From: Halobacteriales archaeon YIM A00013
GTDB taxonomy: Archaea > Halobacteriota > Halobacteria > Halobacteriales > Haloarculaceae
Assembly (NCBI GenBank): GCA_025041195.1
Contig: JAKCFM010000001.1
Span: 2,294,001-2,358,000 of the forward strand
Direction: 5' to 3'
Length of the DNA: 64,000 nucleotides
The translations under genes and the position numbers were made by a program. Shown here piece by piece: positions 17,081-26,444 of the stretch. The notes below the pieces were generated by a model, which was not told where the DNA came from, made no database searches, and saw only the letters and a program-made list of their open reading frames with translations. How positions within the stretch are numbered: the stretch's first letter is position 1; each line of letters starts with the position of its first letter.

Positions 17081-18048
17081 TCTACGTCGCCTCTAACAGC
17101 AGTAGATTCGGCTGTTGATTTTGAGCCATCGACGTCTACAACCGCAGCAAACACATCTTCTAGTGCCGAACTATTCACTTCAAAATCAAGAACTGAACAC
17201 TCCTGGTGTATCAGCGCTATTGCATCTGCCTTGGCGATTGAAGAGTGGCAATCAATTGTCAATATGCAACCATCTGTGTGAACCGAGCTGATGGCATCAA
17301 TCGATCTGAGTTGTGAGAGCACAGAAGAATCTGCTTGCGTTTCAGTGAACAGTCGGAGTTGTTCGACAGTTCCCATTCTCTCCGACAGCGTCTCAACGTC
17401 CACAACGGACACGAGTTGTCCATCATTCAAAATGCCGACACGGTCACAAATGGCTGCAACTTCTGAGAGACGGTGACTGGCGAAAAAGATCGTCGTTCCA
17501 CTGGCAGCGTGATCTTCGATGAGCGTTCGAACGAGATCGATTCCGTGTGGATCCAGCCCCGACAGTGGCTCATCGAGAATGAGGAGCTCGGGATCTCCCA
17601 AGAGAGCCATCGCCAACACGAGTCGCTGTTGCATTCCTTTCGAGTATTCACCCGCAGGACGGTCGAACGCCTCAATAGCAAGGCCAACCTCATTTCGAAC
17701 TCGATCTAGATCATCGGAACCATTTTTTAGTCGAGCGATCGCCTGAAGCTGTTCTCTCCCGGTCATTGTGCGATATATCGAGTAGTCTTCAGGGAGAATG
17801 CCGATCCGCTGGCGAATGGATGCTGGATCAGATTCTACGTCCGTACCGAAAACGGATGCCCGACCGTCAGTCGGGGTTGTCAACCCGAGAAGAAGATCGA
17901 TTAGCGTCGTTTTGCCGGCCCCGTTCGGACCGAGAAGGCCAAACACCTCTCCAGTACGGACAGTAAGGTCGATATGATCGAGGGCTGTTATCGAAGCGAA
18001 TCGCTTTGAGAGCGATTCAATTTCGATCGCATGCTGCGTGTTCACCAC
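17077..18048 (-). CDS. ABC transporter ATP-binding protein (island pair 2)
   Basis: 323 residues. Intact Walker A 'GPNGAGKT', signature 'YSKGMQQRLVLA', Walker B 'LLILDEP' and 'FFASHRL'. The C-terminal ~100 residues form the variable regulatory extension found in multidrug/peptide-export ATPases. First gene of the ATPase-permease pair, coupled by a 4-base overlap. A TATA-like 'TCTTTACTAA' lies ~30 bases upstream at about 18080. It is AT-richer than core genes. It is related to the pair 1 ATPase (same 'EYS-GMQQRL-AMAL' core), as expected for the subfamily. Confidence 0.9.
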   Translation of the reverse strand: MVNTQHAIEIESLSKRFASITALDHIDLTVRTGEVFGLLGPNGAGKTTLIDLLLGLTTPTDGRASVFGTDVESDPASIRQRIGILPEDYSIYRTMTGREQLQAIARLKNGSDDLDRVRNEVGLAIEAFDRPAGEYSKGMQQRLVLAMALLGDPELLILDEPLSGLDPHGIDLVRTLIEDHAASGTTIFFASHRLSEVAAICDRVGILNDGQLVSVVDVETLSERMGTVEQLRLFTETQADSSVLSQLRSIDAISSVHTDGCILTIDCHSSIAKADAIALIHQECSVLDFEVNSSALEDVFAAVVDVDGSKSTAESTAVRGDVE

Positions 18049-18169
18049 TGTAATCGTGAATGATTAGCGGCAAAAATCTTTACTAACGTATCTATTCAAT
18101 GAACCATCAATAATGGCATGGAATGGCCGCATCTAGCTCGTTATCAGCGATCAAAGCCAACTAAATGCG

Positions 18170-19501
18170 TCACCGTTCGGGATGGGTCGCTCCGTCAAAT
18201 CCACCGCGAACGAGCGGTTTGGCAATATGTCGGCGGGCGCTTGGCGGCACCTCATACCAGCCCTCTTCCAGCTCACGATCGATCGGTTGTTCGACTTTTG
18301 CGGGCGCGCTCGTTCCACAGTCTCGACAGCGATATCCCTGGTCTGCACCGGCGCTTTTCATCCGGCGGCCACAGTCGGGACAAGTGGGCGTCACGCGTTC
18401 GGTATCGATGAGCGACCGGACCGCAAACTTTTCTAGCTTCAGGGTTCCACCCGAAACTTCCCCGCAGACGGTGCACTCATCGCCAACCCGAAGTTTTCTG
18501 ACGTGCGCTCTGAACCGTGCAGTCGGAGCGAACGCCACACAGTCGATCGTTCCAGTCGCGTCCATGAGTGTCGTAAACACGTGCCCCCCGCGCTTCGTTT
18601 CGGGTGCAGAATCAATCATGCCGTCAATTCGATAGGCGTGGCGATCGCCGAGCTCGTCGATCGAGCTGCCATCCTGGAGATGCGCATCGGTTCCCTGGTT
18701 CGTCACGAACAGCCGTCGCCCTGCGACGGGCTCGCTCTCGATTTCGCTGGCGACGCGTTCGCACTGGATGAGATCGTCGCCACGAATGCCATGTAAAATT
18801 GGACACGGGGTGTGTGGAACACAGACCAGCTCGTCACCGTCCGAATCGATCGTGTCCCAGACCGACGGATACGCGCCCGCAACAGCGGAGTGAACCGACG
18901 CACCGTCAACCTCGCGCGGGGTCCCCCAGCGATTTCGCTCGCGATAGGAGAGACACTCATACGTCCACTCGTCAAACGGCGGGGGAGCACGCACCCCCTC
19001 GGTGATCGACTGCTGGCGAGCGATCATCGCACCGATCGCCGCCAGCGCACCGATCCGACCGCGACCGTTCCCCCACCCAGTGTCGCGATAGCCGGCCACG
19101 TCGATCACGCGCTCGGCGTCGGCAATGGTCAGCTGCTCGGTGAGCGCCGACCGAGCGAACGCTAGTACGGCGTCGTGTGGGTCTAACGCCGTCCAATCGC
19201 CGTTTGGGGCAACAACCAGTCCTGGATTCGTCCGTGGATCGTCAACGACAGCCAACTTCTCAATGAGGGCCGTCGCAATCGACTGTGCCTGATCGGGATC
19301 GAGGGTGGTCTGCACTGCGAGTGCGCCGTTGCCGCGTGTCTTGTGCTCGACTGCGGGATTCAACCTGACGAGCAACGGCCGTCGCACAGCCGGCGGCGTG
19401 GCCTCTTCGTCTCGCAACCGCGTTATGAGCCGGTGGGCGACGTACGTTGTGCACATCCCATCGGCGCGCGAATCCGTATCATCAATCCCGATAACCGTCA
19501 C
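18170..19501 (-). CDS. tiaS: tRNA(Ile2) 2-agmatinylcytidine synthetase TiaS
   Basis: 443 residues. Converts C34 of the AUA-decoding tRNA-Ile to agmatidine using ATP and agmatine; essential in archaea. The N-terminal '[19 protein letters not shown]' is the family hallmark. '[16 protein letters not shown]' and '[20 protein letters not shown]' follow in the catalytic region. An OB-fold (~290-370) and a C-terminal zinc ribbon ('CPDCGRR...CRDCG') complete the usual order. The length fits the family. It is divergent from the HTH regulator at 19620 across a ~118-base promoter region. Confidence 0.93.
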   Translation of the reverse strand: MTVIGIDDTDSRADGMCTTYVAHRLITRLRDEEATPPAVRRPLLVRLNPAVEHKTRGNGALAVQTTLDPDQAQSIATALIEKLAVVDDPRTNPGLVVAPNGDWTALDPHDAVLAFARSALTEQLTIADAERVIDVAGYRDTGWGNGRGRIGALAAIGAMIARQQSITEGVRAPPPFDEWTYECLSYRERNRWGTPREVDGASVHSAVAGAYPSVWDTIDSDGDELVCVPHTPCPILHGIRGDDLIQCERVASEIESEPVAGRRLFVTNQGTDAHLQDGSSIDELGDRHAYRIDGMIDSAPETKRGGHVFTTLMDATGTIDCVAFAPTARFRAHVRKLRVGDECTVCGEVSGGTLKLEKFAVRSLIDTERVTPTCPDCGRRMKSAGADQGYRCRDCGTSAPAKVEQPIDRELEEGWYEVPPSARRHIAKPLVRGGFDGATHPER

Positions 19502-19619
19502 AGCTGTGTTTGGCGTGCGCTCTTCAAACGGGTTTCGCCACGGCCGTTACCCACGAAAAATCGGCGAATTACGGCCGGCGACACAACGCATATATGGTTC
19601 GAATCTCCTACACCTATCT

Positions 19620-20588
19620 ATGTCTCGGTCTGCACTGGTCGGGAACGTGATAGCCATGCTTGAGGATGCGGGCTTTCTCGTGAGCGATCGGTGCGCTGTG
19701 CGACCAAAGAGCTTCGATGTGGCGGCCCGACGTGGAGCCGACGTTATTCTGGTGAAAATCCTTGGCAACATTGACTCGTTCGACACAGCCATTGGGACGG
19801 AAATGCGACGGCTCGGGCTGTATCTCGATGCCACGCCGCTGGTGATCGGCCTTCGAACGCGAGATGAACAGCTCGAACCGGGTGTCGTCTACTTCCGTCA
19901 CGGTGTTCCCGTGTTGAGTCCGGACACGGCACTGGATCTGTTCGTCGAAGAGGTTCCACCGTTGATTTACGCAGCCCCCGGTGGGCTGTACGTCAACATT
20001 GATGGCAGCGTGCTCGCCGACGCTCGCGAGGACCTGGATTTGAGCCTTGGACAGTTGGCGAGTGAACTCGGCGTCTCCCGACGAACGGTCTCGAAATACG
20101 AAGACGGGATGAACGCAAGCGTCGAGGTGGCGATCCAGCTCGAAGATCTGTTCGACGCGCCGCTTACGGATCCGGTCGACGTGTTCGAGCCCGATGATGT
20201 TCGCGACGAAGACTCGCCACCGGAAGACGTCGATGCCGACCCGGACGATCAGCCGCTTGTGTCTGTGCTTACGCGTGTGGGCTTTGACGTCCACCCCACG
20301 CTCCGGTCGCCGTTCAAAGCCGTCTCCGAACACGACGGCGAGCGCATAAAAATGCTCACCGGCCACTCGGCATTCACCCGAACGGCCGAAAAACGCGCCC
20401 GCATCATGAGCTCGGTTGGACGCGTCACGCAGACGACTTCGGTTTACGTCGTCGAAGAGACCAATCGTGAATCCGTCGAAGGAACGGCACTCATTCGACG
20501 AGAGGAGATCGAAGCGATCGACGATGGCGATTCACTCCGCGATCTCGTAGCTGAGCGCGTCGAAACCGATCGATCTGATTCGAACTAG
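19620..20588 (+). CDS. HTH-type transcriptional regulator, conserved archaeal family
   Basis: 322 residues from the ATG at 19620. A longer frame exists upstream but runs antisense through tiaS. The N-terminal ~110 residues ('[18 protein letters not shown]', '[18 protein letters not shown]') look like a restriction-endonuclease/Holliday-junction-like fold. A central XRE-type helix-turn-helix follows at ~128-180 ('[23 protein letters not shown]'), then an acidic C-terminal region. This matches the archaeal 'putative HTH-type transcriptional regulatory protein' family, whose targets are unknown. A TATA-like 'CATATATGG' lies 20-30 bases before the start, suggesting a leaderless message. The 3' end overlaps the convergent minD-like gene by 4 bases. 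Confidence 0.85.
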   Translation: MSRSALVGNVIAMLEDAGFLVSDRCAVRPKSFDVAARRGADVILVKILGNIDSFDTAIGTEMRRLGLYLDATPLVIGLRTRDEQLEPGVVYFRHGVPVLSPDTALDLFVEEVPPLIYAAPGGLYVNIDGSVLADAREDLDLSLGQLASELGVSRRTVSKYEDGMNASVEVAIQLEDLFDAPLTDPVDVFEPDDVRDEDSPPEDVDADPDDQPLVSVLTRVGFDVHPTLRSPFKAVSEHDGERIKMLTGHSAFTRTAEKRARIMSSVGRVTQTTSVYVVEETNRESVEGTALIRREEIEAIDDGDSLRDLVAERVETDRSDSN

Positions 20589-21715
20589 TCGAACAGTTTC
20601 CGGAGTCGGCCCAGGGCACTCGCTCGTTTTTCATCCCGACGCTCGTCACTGAAGAACGTCTCACTTTCAGACCGCCGTTCGTCGAACGCCGCCGTCGCTA
20701 CTGGGCCGCTCTCGGGGACCGATTCGTCGGACTCCGTGGTTGCTGGCAGCTCCTCTGACGATGTGTCCGCTTGTGACGAAGTATCGGTCTGCGGTGGTTT
20801 ATCGGCATGTGACGAAGTGGCTACCGGCGCCGGTGTGGAGCTCTCTGCTGGTTCTCCAGAGTCTTCAGCCGGTTCACTGAGTGGTTCCTCGGTTGATTGT
20901 GGCTCGGGGGGAGCGGTCGATTCGCTCTCCTCGTCGGAATCTGGTTCGGATTCCGTGGTTGGAGAGGTGTCTGTGGACTCAGTAACCGACTGTTGCGTTG
21001 CATACTGCCCGTCAATCTCTTCGAGTACCTCCTCACCGACCAGCGTCGCCGCAAGATCCGAAAATGAACGTGCCGCCTCGCTCACGGGTTGAGCGATGAT
21101 GTTCGACATCGTGATCCGCTCGTCGTTCGGAATTGCGGTGAGTACCTCATCACCGAGCTCGTCGATCAGCTCTTCCGTTTGTGGATCATCGCGCGCGCGA
21201 TTGACGGCAACGCCTTCGACGGCGCCACCAACGCGAGCTGTCAGTTCTCCTGTCTTTGCTGCGTCGCGGATCGCCACGACATCCGGCGTCGTGACGAGCA
21301 CCACACTGTCGGCCAGCTGCAATGGGGCGATGACTTCGTCCGACAAACCAGCACTCAGATCCAACAGAATAATCTCATACTCATCAGTCAACGGTCCGGT
21401 TGCATACTGCAAGCGAGATGGATCGGCACCGGCGTACTCATCGAGCGCCTGGGTGCCAGGAATGACCGCGAAGCCACGATCGGTCGTGTAGGTGGCTTCT
21501 TTGATGCCCGCATCGCCCGCGAGCACGTTATGGATGGTCGCTCCATCATCAGGTTGAATATCGAGAACCGGTCCGAGATTCGCCATCCCGAGATCGACAT
21601 CTACGGCGACGACGTCGTAACCGGCTGCCGAGAGCGCGGTGGCGAGATTGGCGACGGTGGTCGTTTTGCCGACGCCGCCTTTTCCGCCCGCGATCGCGTA
21701 AACCCGCCCACTCAT
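20585..21715 (-). CDS. minD: MinD/ParA-family P-loop ATPase
   Basis: 376 residues. Deviant Walker A '[11 protein letters not shown]' at 10-20, '[10 protein letters not shown]' switch I and 'LLDLSAGL' Walker B define the MinD/ParA ATPase domain (~1-245). The last ~130 residues are a low-complexity Ser/Glu/Pro/Thr-rich acidic tail ending in a short basic segment '[13 protein letters not shown]', which could be an amphipathic membrane- or partner-binding helix. Haloarchaea have several MinD paralogues that position surface machinery rather than FtsZ; which one this is cannot be told here. Confidence 0.85.
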   Translation of the reverse strand: MSGRVYAIAGGKGGVGKTTTVANLATALSAAGYDVVAVDVDLGMANLGPVLDIQPDDGATIHNVLAGDAGIKEATYTTDRGFAVIPGTQALDEYAGADPSRLQYATGPLTDEYEIILLDLSAGLSDEVIAPLQLADSVVLVTTPDVVAIRDAAKTGELTARVGGAVEGVAVNRARDDPQTEELIDELGDEVLTAIPNDERITMSNIIAQPVSEAARSFSDLAATLVGEEVLEEIDGQYATQQSVTESTDTSPTTESEPDSDEESESTAPPEPQSTEEPLSEPAEDSGEPAESSTPAPVATSSHADKPPQTDTSSQADTSSEELPATTESDESVPESGPVATAAFDERRSESETFFSDERRDEKRASALGRLRKLFD

Positions 21716-21798
21716 ATTATGCTATTCTCAGTGAGTGAGACACAAAACTCTTCCCACGGTGCAAAGAGTACTTAGGCTCGATCCGTCTATTCCCACCA

Positions 21799-23043
21799 AT
21801 GAATGATGACGCCCAGTCGGACCGTCGGAAATACGAGTTCCGAAAGGTCATCGAAGAGCTGACCGAGTATTCCGGTTCGGGCACGCAGCTCGTTTCCATC
21901 TACGTTCCCCCAGACCGACAGCTCAGCGACGTGGTCGCCCACGTCACCCAGGAGCACTCAGAAGCCGCGAACATCAAATCGAAGCAGACCAGAACCGCCG
22001 TCCAGGACGCACTCACGTCAATCAAAGACCGACTGCGCTACTACGATAATCCGCCGGAAAACGGAATGGTGCTGTTTTCCGGGGCGATCAACACCGGCGG
22101 CGGCCAGACGGACATGGTCACGCGCGTGCTTGAGGACCCTCCCGAGCCGATTCAGTCATTCATTTATCATTGTGATTCTGATTTCCTGACTGAGCCGCTC
22201 GCAGAGATGCTCGGCGACAAGGGATTGTTCGGGTTGGTCGTCCTCGACCGGCGGGAAGCGAACGTCGGGTGGCTGAAAGGAAAGCGCATCGAGGCGGTCA
22301 AAAGTGCATCGTCGCTCGTGCCGGGCAAACAGCGCAAAGGTGGCCAGTCCGCCCAGCGATTCGCCCGGTTGCGTCTTGAGGCGATCGATAACTTCTACCA
22401 GGAAGTCGCCGGGATGGCAAACGATCTGTTCGTCCCAAAGCGCCACGAGATGGACGGCGTCCTCGTTGGCGGTCCCTCACCCACGAAAGACGAGTTCCTC
22501 GATGGCGAGTATCTCCATCACGAGCTCCAGGACATCGTTATCGGCAAGTTCGACGTTTCCTACACCGACGAATCCGGGCTTTCGGATCTCGTCGATGCGG
22601 CAGGGGAGGCGCTGGCCGAAACGGAGATGATGAAGGACAAAACCCAGATGGATGAGTTCTTCAAAGAGCTTCACCAGGGAGAGCTGGCTACCTACGGCTT
22701 CGATGCAACCCGACAGAATCTGATCATGGGTGCCGTCGATCGGCTGCTGCTCAGCGAGGATCTCCGCCAGGATGTGGTCACCTACGTCTGCGCGAACGAC
22801 CATGAGGAACGAGTGCTCATCAACCGGCGCAAGAACACCACCGATCACGAGTGTGAGGAGTGTGGGGACGTGGTGCCCGCCGGGGACGGAACCCGAGAGG
22901 ATGTCATCGAACATCTGATGGCGATTGCCGAACAGCGCGGCACCGAGACGAAGCTCATTTCGACGGACTTCGAAGAAGGTGAACAGCTGATGAACGCCTT
23001 CGGAGGGATTGGCGGGATTTTGCGCTACTCCACTGGGATCTAA
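21799..23043 (+). CDS. prf1: peptide chain release factor aRF1
   Basis: 414 residues, the usual aRF1 length. Domain 1 carries the stop-codon-reading N-I-K-S motif at residues 58-61. Domain 2 has the catalytic G-G-Q in 'GKQRKGGQSAQRF', which triggers peptidyl-tRNA hydrolysis in the ribosome. Domain 3 includes a C-terminal zinc-ribbon-like 'CEECGDVVPAGDG'. It recognises all three stop codons. Transcribed divergently from minD with ~83 bases between starts. No anomalies were noticed. Confidence 0.96.
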   Translation: MNDDAQSDRRKYEFRKVIEELTEYSGSGTQLVSIYVPPDRQLSDVVAHVTQEHSEAANIKSKQTRTAVQDALTSIKDRLRYYDNPPENGMVLFSGAINTGGGQTDMVTRVLEDPPEPIQSFIYHCDSDFLTEPLAEMLGDKGLFGLVVLDRREANVGWLKGKRIEAVKSASSLVPGKQRKGGQSAQRFARLRLEAIDNFYQEVAGMANDLFVPKRHEMDGVLVGGPSPTKDEFLDGEYLHHELQDIVIGKFDVSYTDESGLSDLVDAAGEALAETEMMKDKTQMDEFFKELHQGELATYGFDATRQNLIMGAVDRLLLSEDLRQDVVTYVCANDHEERVLINRRKNTTDHECEECGDVVPAGDGTREDVIEHLMAIAEQRGTETKLISTDFEEGEQLMNAFGGIGGILRYSTGI

Positions 23044-23579
23044 GCATAGAGCGTTACAGTTACAGGTCATTGATCGACCATCTACGTCAAATTCTACCTA
23101 TTATTTCGGGTGAAGGGTATGCACACGCCTATCGATTTGTTCGACAGCAGCACCGTGTCTCGAAATCCCCGATAAGAATCTTATAAAGGTAAACTACAGG
23201 ACAATGTATACACGCTATATATCCAAATTTATTGGCGTATTTATGCAGACAACCATCCAAATTTCGTGGAAGGAAGCGAAGCTCTGTGGTTTCTCTTTGA
23301 TCCGCAGGGGTATTCGACGAGATTGGTCACGTACATAGCAGAATGTTTGACCAGAACAAATCGATAGGGGTGTGTCTGTGTCGACGCCCACTGTGCTTGG
23401 CTGCGTTACACTGATCCAAAGAGGGCACTGGGACGCAGTACCCAGGGCAATGCAAAACGGGCCGCATATCACTTGCAGCTAGTAACAAATCGTCTGTCGC
23501 AGCCTGAGCGAGCGCTCAATACAAAGCTTCCTGTGAAAAGCGGTTCGCAGAGCCGACGTAATATCGACAGTGTACCGAC
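23044..23579. other. 536-base region without a convincing gene
   Basis: Longest gap in the window. The best open frame (minus, 23215-23472) is Cys/Ile-rich, not acidic, and lacks haloarchaeal codon bias, so it is not called. 'ATCCAAATTT' occurs twice (near 23220 and 23248). No tRNA, stem-loop RNA or transposon end was recognised. It may be a decayed insertion. Confidence 0.45.
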
Positions 23580-23969
23580 TCAGATAACGCGGTTCTGCAG
23601 GTAGTCGAGGTGCTTTGCGTTGTAGACGATCTGGACCTCATCGGCTGCTGGTGAGCCAATGCAGGTCAGCCGGACGTTACGATCCTGGACTTCCTCGTCC
23701 GAGAGGATCTGCTGCATGTCCATGTCGATGTCGCCTTCCGTGACGATTGCCGCACAGTTTGCACACGCGCCAGCACGGCACGAGAACGGCCAGTCGTAGC
23801 CCTGTGCCTCTGCGGCTTCAAGGATGTACTCCCCTGCGTTAACGTCGATCGTTCCGTAGTCCTCTTCGTCGAAGTCCTCACCGGCAGCCTTCTCGAAGAG
23901 ATCGTCGTCCTCAAGCGACCAGCCGTGGTCGTCGAGTACTTCGTAGTTCAGGTATTCGACAGTGGGCAT
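23580..23969 (-). CDS. fdx: haloarchaeal 2Fe-2S ferredoxin
   Basis: 129 residues, the size of halobacterial plant-type ferredoxins, which carry a ~30-residue acidic N-terminal insertion. Cluster ligands are Cys64, Cys69, Cys72 ('CRAGACANC') and Cys103 in 'LTCIGSP'. The protein is extremely acidic, as expected for a cytoplasmic halophilic electron carrier. It serves 2-oxoacid:ferredoxin oxidoreductases and other redox enzymes. The ATG at 23969 gives the canonical '[10 protein letters not shown]' start; the longer frame upstream is not supported. Confidence 0.96.
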   Translation of the reverse strand: MPTVEYLNYEVLDDHGWSLEDDDLFEKAAGEDFDEEDYGTIDVNAGEYILEAAEAQGYDWPFSCRAGACANCAAIVTEGDIDMDMQQILSDEEVQDRNVRLTCIGSPAADEVQIVYNAKHLDYLQNRVI

Positions 23970-24146
23970 CAAACGGCGGTTTGACGGCCACCGTGTTAGG
24001 CCTTGCTGTTGCAGGTGCACAAACGCTAACGGTTGTAAATGAACAAATCGGGAATTGAGCCCGACTGACGAGTGGCCGACTGAACGGACCGAGCAAATGG
24101 TGGCCGTATCCAACTGCTTTTTTCGTGGGGCCACCCAGTCCGAGTC

Positions 24147-24875
24147 ATGTTTCCGGCATTCGAGGTGATTCCGGCCGTCGACATCCAGGACGGACAGGCC
24201 GTCCAGCTCGTCGGCGGAGAACGCGACACCGAGACGGCGTACGGCGACCCCGAACGGGCTGCTCGCCGGTGGATCGATGCCGGTGCAGAAACGATCCACT
24301 GCGTCGATCTCGACGGTGCGTTCGACGGTGAACGACAGAACGAAGCCGCCATTCAGGCGATCGTTGACACCCAGGCAACAGTACAGGTCGGAGGTGGGAT
24401 TCGGAGTCCGGAGGCGGCGATATCGCTGCTTGAGTCCGGCGTCGATCGCGTGATACTCGGTACCCTTGCCATCGAAGAGCCCGCTGTCGTCGAGACGATC
24501 AGCGATCAGTATCCAGATGGCGTGCTGGTGAGCGTCGACGCACGCGATGGCGCGGTCGTTGTCGAGGGCTGGACCGAACGGACGGAAATCGACCCCGCAA
24601 CCGCCGCTAAACGATACGAATCGCTCGGAGCAGCCGGAATTCTCTTCACCGATGTCGATGTCGAGGGACAGCTCGACGGCGTCAGAGCCGACCCTGTCGA
24701 ACGCGTGGCTGGAGCCGTCGACATTCCCGTCATCGCCAGCGGTGGCGTCTCCACACTGGATGACATCAGAACATTGTCAAAAACAACCGCTGGCGCTGTT
24801 GTCGTCGGTACCGCACTGTACGAACAGGCGTTCACCCTCCAGTCGGCCATCGAGGCCGCGAACAACCAGGAGTGA
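24147..24875 (+). CDS. hisA: phosphoribosylformimino-AICAR ribotide isomerase HisA
   Basis: 242 residues. Isomerises ProFAR to PRFAR in histidine biosynthesis. A half-barrel-duplicated (beta/alpha)8 fold is evident from '[15 protein letters not shown]' (catalytic Asp8 region), 'VGGGIRS' and '[12 protein letters not shown]' phosphate-binding loops, and the second Asp in '[13 protein letters not shown]'. Transcribed away from the ferredoxin gene across ~177 bases. No other his gene is adjacent, as is usual for scattered archaeal his genes. Confidence 0.95.
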   Translation: MFPAFEVIPAVDIQDGQAVQLVGGERDTETAYGDPERAARRWIDAGAETIHCVDLDGAFDGERQNEAAIQAIVDTQATVQVGGGIRSPEAAISLLESGVDRVILGTLAIEEPAVVETISDQYPDGVLVSVDARDGAVVVEGWTERTEIDPATAAKRYESLGAAGILFTDVDVEGQLDGVRADPVERVAGAVDIPVIASGGVSTLDDIRTLSKTTAGAVVVGTALYEQAFTLQSAIEAANNQE

Positions 24876-24992
24876 ATATTTCCGATCCTGATCGAATTTT
24901 ATTCGAAAGGAGTTCCGATTTGATGGTCGATTCTGGTTACAACCCAACCATGAGCATACAATCCATACTCCTATACCATAATTAAAAAGTTA

Positions 24993-25000
24993 CTTTAAAT
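24993..25000 (+). promoter_or_regulatory. TATA box for the small membrane protein gene
   Basis: CTTTAAAT lies 20-27 bases before the ATG at 25020 in an AT-rich stretch, a textbook haloarchaeal TATA position for a leaderless transcript. Confidence 0.6.
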
Positions 25001-25019
25001 AGCAGCCTAATGAATATTT

Positions 25020-25346
25020 ATGGTCGCATACAAGACCATCCAGTTGACCCAGGCTGTTGTGGTTCTGGCCCTCCCCGCGTCGCTGTGTGTACTCGGCTTT
25101 CTCGGCGTCGGTCCGCTCTCAACCACGGGGAGCATCCTGTTGATTGCCCTGTTGGGGGCAGTGCTCGCAGCTGCTGATCGAGCAGTTGTTTCGGCCCTGA
25201 GTGCGCTGATATTTGCTGGGGGATACGTTACGATTCACTACAACGTCGATCCAAGCGTGGCCTACGTCGTCTTCGGTGCCGTGTTGTTCTGTATCGGTGG
25301 AATCTACCACGTTGGCCACCGGATGGAACAGCTCACGACTGCCTGA
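25020..25346 (+). CDS. small three- to four-span membrane protein
   Basis: 108 residues, almost entirely hydrophobic: segments at ~11-32, 37-52, 55-70 and 78-96, with a short polar tail. A TATA element at the correct distance supports expression from the ATG at 25020. No recognisable family. It lies on the same strand as the R2lox-type oxidase starting 58 bases later, so co-transcription is possible. Confidence 0.7.
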   Translation: MVAYKTIQLTQAVVVLALPASLCVLGFLGVGPLSTTGSILLIALLGAVLAAADRAVVSALSALIFAGGYVTIHYNVDPSVAYVVFGAVLFCIGGIYHVGHRMEQLTTA

Positions 25347-25404
25347 ATCGAGTGTTTGTTTCCTTCAATTACCTATTTCGTTGTTCGTTACAAATAGATA
25401 TTTG

Positions 25405-26358
25405 ATGCCACAAATCGAGGACACGACCCGAAACTATCGGCTTGATCCGGATTCATTTGCCGGCGGATACTTCAGAAATGCGGTGTATCGCCACTGGGAT
25501 CCGTACGAGGACATTCCCCAGTCGATGCTCGAAGCCGATCGATCACGCTTGCGTGGTGATGATATCGATCAGGCGGAGTTTGAGAGCCTTCGTCGGACGC
25601 TCGCGCTTTTTGGAGCCGGGGAGGAGGCGGTGACGGAGGATCTCACCCCGCTGTTGCAGGTGACGTCGGACGTCGATCGGGAGCTGTTTCTCACCTCTCA
25701 GCTGTATGAAGAAGCGAAGCACACGCAGTTTTTCGACCGATACTGGCGGGAGGTGATCGATCCGGTGGCACGGGACCGCGGATTCGAGGTGACAAATCCG
25801 ACCGACCAGCGCTACTTTTCAGAGGATTACGTGGCACTGTTTGAGAAAACAGCGACGGCGATGGAGCGGCTGTTGTCGGAGGACAGCCCGACGAACCGGG
25901 CGCGAGCGTACTGTCATTACCACCTGATCGTCGAGAGCGTGTTGGCACAAACTGGCTACTATGGGCTGCAGTCGACGTTCAGTCCGACCGGCGCTGACCG
26001 AACTGGCGAGAACCACATCGATCTTGATGGATTGATCGAGGGGATCACCCGCGTTCGCAGCGATGAGGGACGCCACGTTGGGTTTGGTATGCACGAGGTC
26101 CAGCGGCTGATCGGCGAGGAGGAGGTCGATCCGGGCGTGGTGCAGTCCACACTCACGGAGCTGTTGGGACACGTTGTTGGCATTCTCCAGGCCGGAGAGG
26201 AGCTTGAGGAGCCTGCGGTTTCAAACGAGGCGCTGACCAAATACGCCACCGAGAAAACGAGCCGGCGAATCGAGATCATCACCGACGCGGCGGCTGAACT
26301 GCCACCCGTTGACGAGCTCGTTCGGATCGAAGGCGGTCGCGAGGACACCAGCGCCTGA
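25405..26358 (+). CDS. R2-like ligand-binding oxidase (R2lox), ribonucleotide reductase R2 fold
   Basis: 317 residues of the ferritin-like R2 superfamily. Metal ligands appear in order: Glu74, Glu103-x-x-His106 ('EEAKHTQFF'), Glu177, and Glu221-x-x-His224 ('DEGRHVGFG'). It also has Val76 two residues after the first Glu and Tyr172 five residues before Glu177. These are the positions that form the Val-Tyr ether crosslink of Mn/Fe R2lox proteins (established for Mycobacterium Rv0233 and Geobacillus). That favours R2lox over a true RNR beta subunit, as does the absence of nrdA nearby. It is probably a cytoplasmic oxidase acting on a fatty-acid-like ligand. Confidence 0.85.
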   Translation: MPQIEDTTRNYRLDPDSFAGGYFRNAVYRHWDPYEDIPQSMLEADRSRLRGDDIDQAEFESLRRTLALFGAGEEAVTEDLTPLLQVTSDVDRELFLTSQLYEEAKHTQFFDRYWREVIDPVARDRGFEVTNPTDQRYFSEDYVALFEKTATAMERLLSEDSPTNRARAYCHYHLIVESVLAQTGYYGLQSTFSPTGADRTGENHIDLDGLIEGITRVRSDEGRHVGFGMHEVQRLIGEEEVDPGVVQSTLTELLGHVVGILQAGEELEEPAVSNEALTKYATEKTSRRIEIITDAAAELPPVDELVRIEGGREDTSA

Positions 26359-26444
26359 CCCGTTCGTTTCCAGTGGAGCTGTGGATCGGTGCGTCGTGAA
26401 CGCTCATCCTGCGAACGTTCTTCTGCGATGCGATTGCACACAAG

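Noticed and set aside
19596-19608. T-loop-like GGTTCGAATCTCC before the HTH regulator
   Set aside because: No acceptor, D-arm or anticodon arm upstream; it overlaps the promoter region of 19620.
23215-23472. 85-residue minus-strand open frame in the 536-base gap
   Set aside because: Cys/Ile-rich and not acidic; no family pattern; codon use unlike neighbours.
24976-25019. possible RNA leader before the small membrane gene
   Set aside because: Only a TATA-like element and AT-rich bases are visible; the leader is too short for a riboswitch.
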